Assembly: GCA_020697025.1 (NCBI GenBank) | Contig: JAJFBO010000066.1 | Coordinates: 1 to 10,155 of the forward strand | Reading direction: 5' to 3' | Origin: Burkholderiales bacterium | GTDB lineage: Bacteria > Pseudomonadota > Gammaproteobacteria > Burkholderiales > UBA11063 | Length of the DNA: 10,155 nt | Shown: positions 7,248-10,155 of the stretch, in pieces | Layout of the letters: each line of letters begins with the position of its first letter | Position numbering within the stretch: the first letter of the stretch is position 1 | Notes under the pieces: generated by a model | The model's input: only the letters and a program-made list of their open reading frames with translations | The model's database searches: none | What the model was told of the DNA's origin: nothing | Made by a program: the position numbers and the translations under genes

Positions 7248-7500
7248 CTTATAAAATAATTTACTATAAAAGGCTGCTATAAGCTGGAGATTGCTTACTA
7301 AGTCTGTGCCTGATAGAGTAAACATAATTGGGATAATAAAAAGAAAGTTAAACTTTTAGATAGGATCAATTTTAAATATAGATAAGGTTAAATAAATTTC
7401 ACTTAATGTGTAAATTCTGGAAGACTGCTGCACGTCTTAGGAAATTTACCGTAGGTTGTATTTTACTTACCCTTGCCAGGCATTTTCTTGCCTGTTGATT
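7248..7500 (+). ncRNA. Candidate structured leader or small RNA
   Basis: Downstream of the 7212-7241 promoter the plus strand can fold several times. GTAAATT (7410-7416) pairs with AATTTAC (7443-7449), and above a symmetric 4x4 internal loop (CTGG/AGGA) AAGAC (7421-7425) pairs with GTCTT (7434-7438), closing an 8-nt loop. A second perfect 6-bp stem, CAGGCA/TGCCTG (7477-7482 and 7489-7494), has a 6-nt loop followed by TTGATTTAT, a poor but possible terminator. I do not recognise a known riboswitch or RNA class. It could be an independent RNA of about 250 nt or the first half of the lipoprotein leader. Boundaries are guesses. Confidence 0.25.
7406..7498 (+). CDS. Possible 30-aa small membrane-active peptide frame
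   Basis: ATG 7406 to TGA 7498 encodes 30 residues: a basic N-half (MCKFWKTAARLRKF) and a hydrophobic C-half (TVGCILLTLA...). This is the charge/hydrophobic layout of small membrane peptides. There is no Shine-Dalgarno at a working distance (an AAGG lies about 18 nt upstream). The frame also spans two hairpins, which alone could explain the conserved-looking sequence. More likely chance than real. Confidence 0.15.
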   Translation: MCKFWKTAARLRKFTVGCILLTLARHFLAC

Positions 7501-7654
7501 TATACTTGTGCTTTTATCAAAAATATTTATATATTGTTCTATTTTTAAAGTTTATATTAATAAATAAAGTTTTTTATAATATTTATTATCATCTTGTATT
7601 ATCCAATTAAACATTTGCATTTTTTATAAAGTTCGTCAATAGATAGTTATGCCC

Positions 7655-7675
7655 GCACGGTGTTAATTTCCGTGT
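7655..7675 (+). other. Hairpin in the lipoprotein leader
   Basis: GCACGG (7655-7660) pairs with CCGTGT (7670-7675) around a 9-nt loop, with one G-U at the base. AGTTAT (7645-7650) can pair with ATAACT (7707-7712) and enclose it, ending four bases before the Shine-Dalgarno. It is the only G+C-rich spot in an otherwise AT-rich leader. Confidence 0.35.
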
Positions 7676-7730
7676 ATGTATCTTTCTCGGACACTTTATA
7701 GTTTATATAACTCAATTGGAGATTAGATAT

Positions 7731-10155
7731 ATGAATTTATTAATAAAACAACTTAAAACAACAGTGTTTTACCTTGGCGTTTTTTGCTTATTTATGTTAA
7801 CTAGTTGTGGAGGCGGAGGAGGAGGCAGCAGTGCTGGCGGTGGATCAGATCCGGTACCTGGCCCTAGTTCAGCAAAGGAAATAACCTCATATAAAGTAAA
7901 TAGTATTATGGCCGATATTAATCAGCGTGAAAAAACTATTTCATTTACATTACCTTATGGCACTGATATAACTAATTTAAAAATATCCTTTACTACAACA
8001 GGTGCGACTGTATCTGTAGGCAATGTCAAACATCAGGCAGATAGAGCGGGCGCGGTGGCGCTAACCGGTGATTTTAGCAGCCCTGTAGTTTACAAAGTTA
8101 TTGCTAGAGATGGAACTACCAATGATTATACGGCAACAGCAACTATTGCATTAAAAACTGATAAAGCAATAACACATTATACATTAAGCGACTTGCCTGC
8201 ATATACTGGGGCTATAGACGAGGCGAGTGGAAAGATTGCTTTAATATTACCATATGGTACAGATTTAACAAGCCATAAAGTAAAGTTTAAAACAACAGGC
8301 GAAAAAGTAGCAGCTCTGATAAATGGTGTTGCGGTAGACCAGGTAAGTGATGATGAAGGAACTGGTACAACAATAGACCTGACAAATCCAGTCACATATA
8401 TAGTTACTGCAGCTGATGGCTCGACCAAGAGTTATATAGTATCAGTAAATATGGCGCAAAAAACAGACAAATCAATAACTAGATATGCAGTAAGTAATTT
8501 TGAAAACTATCCTGTCTCGATAGATGAAGAAAATGGTAGAATTATTTTAACATTACCTTACAATACAAATTTAACAAACCATAAAATCAAGTTTAAGACA
8601 ACAGGGGAAAAAATAACGGCTCTGATAAATGGGGTTGAGGTAGTTCAGGTAAGTAATGATGAAGGAAATGGCACAACAATAGACTTAACCAATCCGGTTG
8701 TTTATACAGTTACTGCAGCAGATGGGTCAACCAAGAATTATACTGTTATAACTGAAATTGTGAGAAATACAGCAAAATCTATAACATATTATGCAGTAAG
8801 TGGTTTTGAGACGCGGCATGTTTCCATAGATGAGGAAAATGGTAATATTAGTCTAAGTTTACCCTATAATACAAATTTAACGAATCATAAAATCAAGTTT
8901 AAAACCACAGGAGTTAAAATCACAGCTCTGATAAATGGGGTTGATGTAGAACAGATAAGTGATGATGAGGGAAATGGAACGATAATTGACCTGACAAACC
9001 CAGTCACTTATACAGTTACTGCAGGTGATGGAACAATAAAGAGGTATACTGTAACTGTAAAAATGGATCCGAGTACAGAAAAAGCAATTACATCTTACCA
9101 AGTAAGTGGGATTGCAGACCATGCTGTTTCAATAGATGATGCAAGTGGAAGTATTATGTTAAGGTTGCCTTATAAAACAGATTTAAAGAATCGAAAGATC
9201 AATTTTAAATTTACTGGGGTAAAAATAACAGCTTTGGTTAATGGAGAGGAAATCCCTCAGGTAAGTAATGACAATGGTGCTGGAACTGAGATTGATTTAA
9301 CAAATCCGGTTGTTTATATAGTTACTGCAGCAGATGGATCGATAAAGAAATATACCGTTACTGTTGAGTTAGGGGCAAGCACAGAAAAATCAATAACGCA
9401 ATATATAATAAAGGGACATGAGAATTATCCGGCTGCAATAAATGAGGAAAGTGGAATTATTAAACTAGTTCTACCGTATAATACAGTTTTAAATAATTTG
9501 AGAATCAATTTCAAAATGACGGGTGTTAAAATAACAGCAAGAATAAATGATGTTGATGTACCACAAGTAAGTGATGATAACGGAGATGGCACAACAATAG
9601 ACTTGACAAATCCGGTTATTTATACAGTTACTGCAGCAGATGGGTCAACCAAGAATTATACTGTTATAACTGAAATTGTGAGAAATACAGCAAAATCTAT
9701 AACATATTATGCAGCAAGTGGGTTTTTAGATTATCCGTCTGAAATAAATGAGGAGAGTGGAAGTATTAAATTAATTCTACCATATAATACAGTTTTAAAT
9801 AATCTGAGAATTAATTTCAAAATTACAGGGGTTAAAATAACAGCAAGGATAAATGATATTGATGTACCGCAAGTAAGCGATGATAATGGAGATGGCACAA
9901 TAATAGACTTGACAAATCCGGTTATTTATACAGTTACTGCAGCAGATGGATCAACAAAGTCTTACAATGTAGAAGCAAGGACAGCTCCAAGTTATGAAAA
10001 GGAAATACTTAGTTATTCAATAAATTCTATTGAAGGGAAAATAGAAGGTAATACTATAAGTGTTACACTTCCATTTTGGGTAAATCTAAAAGAGGCAGTA
10101 GCGAAATTTAATTCTGTAGGCAAAGTTACCGTTAATGGAGCTCCACAAAGAAGTG
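7731..10155 (+). CDS. Repeat-containing surface lipoprotein with tandem DUF5018-like Ig-type domains (3' end outside window)
   Basis: An open frame of 808 complete codons with no stop before the window edge. The N-terminus is a lipoprotein signal: KQLK, a hydrophobic core (TVFYLGVFCLFM) and the lipobox L-T-S-C (23-26), so C26 would be lipidated. Gly at +2 favours outer-membrane sorting by E. coli rules. A flexible Gly/Ser/Pro linker (27-48) follows, then tandem units. Each unit begins K-[AS]-I-T-x-Y, continues with a LPY-x-T strand and closes with IDLTNPV-x-Y-x-VTAADGS-x-K-x-Y. This pattern recalls DUF5018-like bacterial Ig-type domains. Units 2-7 are exactly 102 residues; unit 1 (96) and the last visible one are diverged. 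ATG 7731 has TTGGAGA with GGAG nine bases upstream. Likely an exposed stalk or adhesin-like protein; no catalytic motif is visible and the ligand is unknown. I checked the frame through every unit and found no frameshift. Confidence 0.88.
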   Translation, partial: MNLLIKQLKTTVFYLGVFCLFMLTSCGGGGGGSSAGGGSDPVPGPSSAKEITSYKVNSIMADINQREKTISFTLPYGTDITNLKISFTTTGATVSVGNVKHQADRAGAVALTGDFSSPVVYKVIARDGTTNDYTATATIALKTDKAITHYTLSDLPAYTGAIDEASGKIALILPYGTDLTSHKVKFKTTGEKVAALINGVAVDQVSDDEGTGTTIDLTNPVTYIVTAADGSTKSYIVSVNMAQKTDKSITRYAVSNFENYPVSIDEENGRIILTLPYNTNLTNHKIKFKTTGEKITALINGVEVVQVSNDEGNGTTIDLTNPVVYTVTAADGSTKNYTVITEIVRNTAKSITYYAVSGFETRHVSIDEENGNISLSLPYNTNLTNHKIKFKTTGVKITALINGVDVEQISDDEGNGTIIDLTNPVTYTVTAGDGTIKRYTVTVKMDPSTEKAITSYQVSGIADHAVSIDDASGSIMLRLPYKTDLKNRKINFKFTGVKITALVNGEEIPQVSNDNGAGTEIDLTNPVVYIVTAADGSIKKYTVTVELGASTEKSITQYIIKGHENYPAAINEESGIIKLVLPYNTVLNNLRINFKMTGVKITARINDVDVPQVSDDNGDGTTIDLTNPVIYTVTAADGSTKNYTVITEIVRNTAKSITYYAASGFLDYPSEINEESGSIKLILPYNTVLNNLRINFKITGVKITARINDIDVPQVSDDNGDGTIIDLTNPVIYTVTAADGSTKSYNVEARTAPSYEKEILSYSINSIEGKIEGNTISVTLPFWVNLKEAVAKFNSVGKVTVNGAPQRS
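8701..8796 (+). repeat. 96-bp perfect direct repeat, copy A
   Basis: This stretch spans the end of the unit at 8469 and the start of the unit at 8775. It is identical at all 96 positions to 9619-9714. The flanking bases differ on each side (G/A before, T/C after). Confidence 0.9.
9619..9714 (+). repeat. 96-bp perfect direct repeat, copy B
   Basis: Identical to 8701-8796 and displaced by 918 bp, exactly three 306-bp periods. It covers the junction between the units at 9387 and 9693, including the linker ITEIVRNTA, which no other unit junction carries. Confidence 0.9.

Larger units (their letters stand above)
7092..7730. other. 639-bp AT-rich intergenic region, no clear gene
   Basis: Between the two divergent starts (DUF6056 to the left, lipoprotein to the right) I find no convincing protein gene in any frame. 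The region holds the minus-strand -10 boxes near 7100-7126, a good plus-strand extended -10 promoter (7212-7241), and alternative stems at 7246-7297. It also holds a 40-nt interrupted hairpin (7410-7449), a second hairpin (7477-7494), a 30-codon open frame across both (7406-7498) and a hairpin near the lipoprotein start (7655-7675). The stretch 7500-7640 is extremely AT-rich and shows nothing I can name. Confidence 0.6.
8163..9998 (+). repeat. Six tandem 306-bp coding repeats
   Basis: Units start at the AAA codon of K-[AS]-I-T at 8163, 8469, 8775, 9081, 9387 and 9693; every step is 306 bp. A diverged 288-bp unit precedes the array (7875-8162), and another diverged unit begins at 9999 and leaves the window. 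Most conserved are unit residues 29-33 (LPYxT), 39-52 and 70-91 (IDLTNPV...VTAADGS). Most variable are residues 5-17 and the last seven. Units 6 and 7 are the closest pair: residues 18-89 differ at only five places. Confidence 0.92.

Noticed and set aside
7215..7474. Direct repeat ACTTACCCTT at 7215-7224 and 7465-7474 as an operator pair or attachment site
   Set aside because: It is only 10 bp, at 250-bp spacing, and the flanks do not match. Chance is plausible in this AT-rich spacer, and no integrase or mobile gene is nearby.
7620..7730. Known riboswitch (TPP, c-di-GMP, SAM, purine, cobalamin) before the lipoprotein
   Set aside because: None of the conserved core motifs I know for these classes is present; only a simple hairpin and a possible enclosing stem are seen.
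8177..9122. Minus-strand open frames of about 80 codons across the repeats
   Set aside because: They lie antisense to the lipoprotein repeats and arise from the repeat codon pattern. No promoter or ribosome site supports them.
8163..9998. CRISPR array or noncoding satellite
   Set aside because: The 306-bp units are continuous in one reading frame, diverge mainly within codons and follow a lipoprotein signal. They are coding domain repeats, not repeat-spacer DNA.
7731..10155. Frameshift or decay of the lipoprotein gene
   Set aside because: Reading codon by codon to the window edge gives an uninterrupted frame with a conserved domain pattern in every unit. The missing stop is due only to the window boundary.

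Overview
The window looks like ordinary chromosomal DNA of an AT-rich Gram-negative bacterium. G+C is roughly one third by eye. An outer-membrane porin, a lipoprotein with a classical lipobox and a YbdG-type channel all point to a proteobacterium. From memory of the family, the TypA sequence resembles betaproteobacterial (Neisseriales) TypA most closely. That placement is inference and needs a search. I see no phage, transposon, CRISPR, tRNA or rRNA.

Layout, left to right. (1) 1-1152, plus: a YbdG-family MscS-type mechanosensitive channel, possibly cut at its 5' end. (2) 1153-1355: a spacer with the typA terminator and a 48-codon minus-strand open frame that may be a gene remnant. (3) 1356-3164, minus: the ribosome-associated GTPase TypA/BipA. 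(4) 3165-3321: overlapping back-to-back promoters for typA and the next gene. (5) 3322-4809, plus: an OprD-like outer-membrane porin with an unusually long N-terminus. (6) 4793-7091, minus: a two-gene unit. It holds a DUF6056-type polytopic membrane protein and then a GtrB-type polyprenyl-phosphate glycosyltransferase. The two overlap by 8 bp, and the second has a strong Shine-Dalgarno and a GTG start. (7) 7092-7730: 639 bp without a clear gene. It carries a good extended -10 promoter and several hairpins, one spanning 40 nt, and may be a long structured leader or a small RNA. (8) 7731 to the window edge, plus: a large repeat-bearing surface lipoprotein whose stop codon lies outside the window.

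The pair in (6) makes a coherent module. GtrB-type enzymes load a sugar onto undecaprenyl phosphate at the inner face of the inner membrane, and DUF6056/GT-C-like proteins are plausible users of that lipid-linked sugar on the periplasmic side. A GtrA-type flippase is not in the window. The other genes are mostly independent cell-envelope functions plus one housekeeping GTPase.

The most interesting part is the right end. The lipoprotein contains six tandem Ig-like units, each exactly 306 bp (102 codons), flanked by diverged units. Two perfectly identical 96-bp segments lie exactly three periods apart, which implies recent duplication or gene conversion. The last two full units carry a DxNxDG loop that earlier units have only in degenerate form. 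The structured region upstream is the best candidate for an undescribed regulatory element, but its function is unproven.
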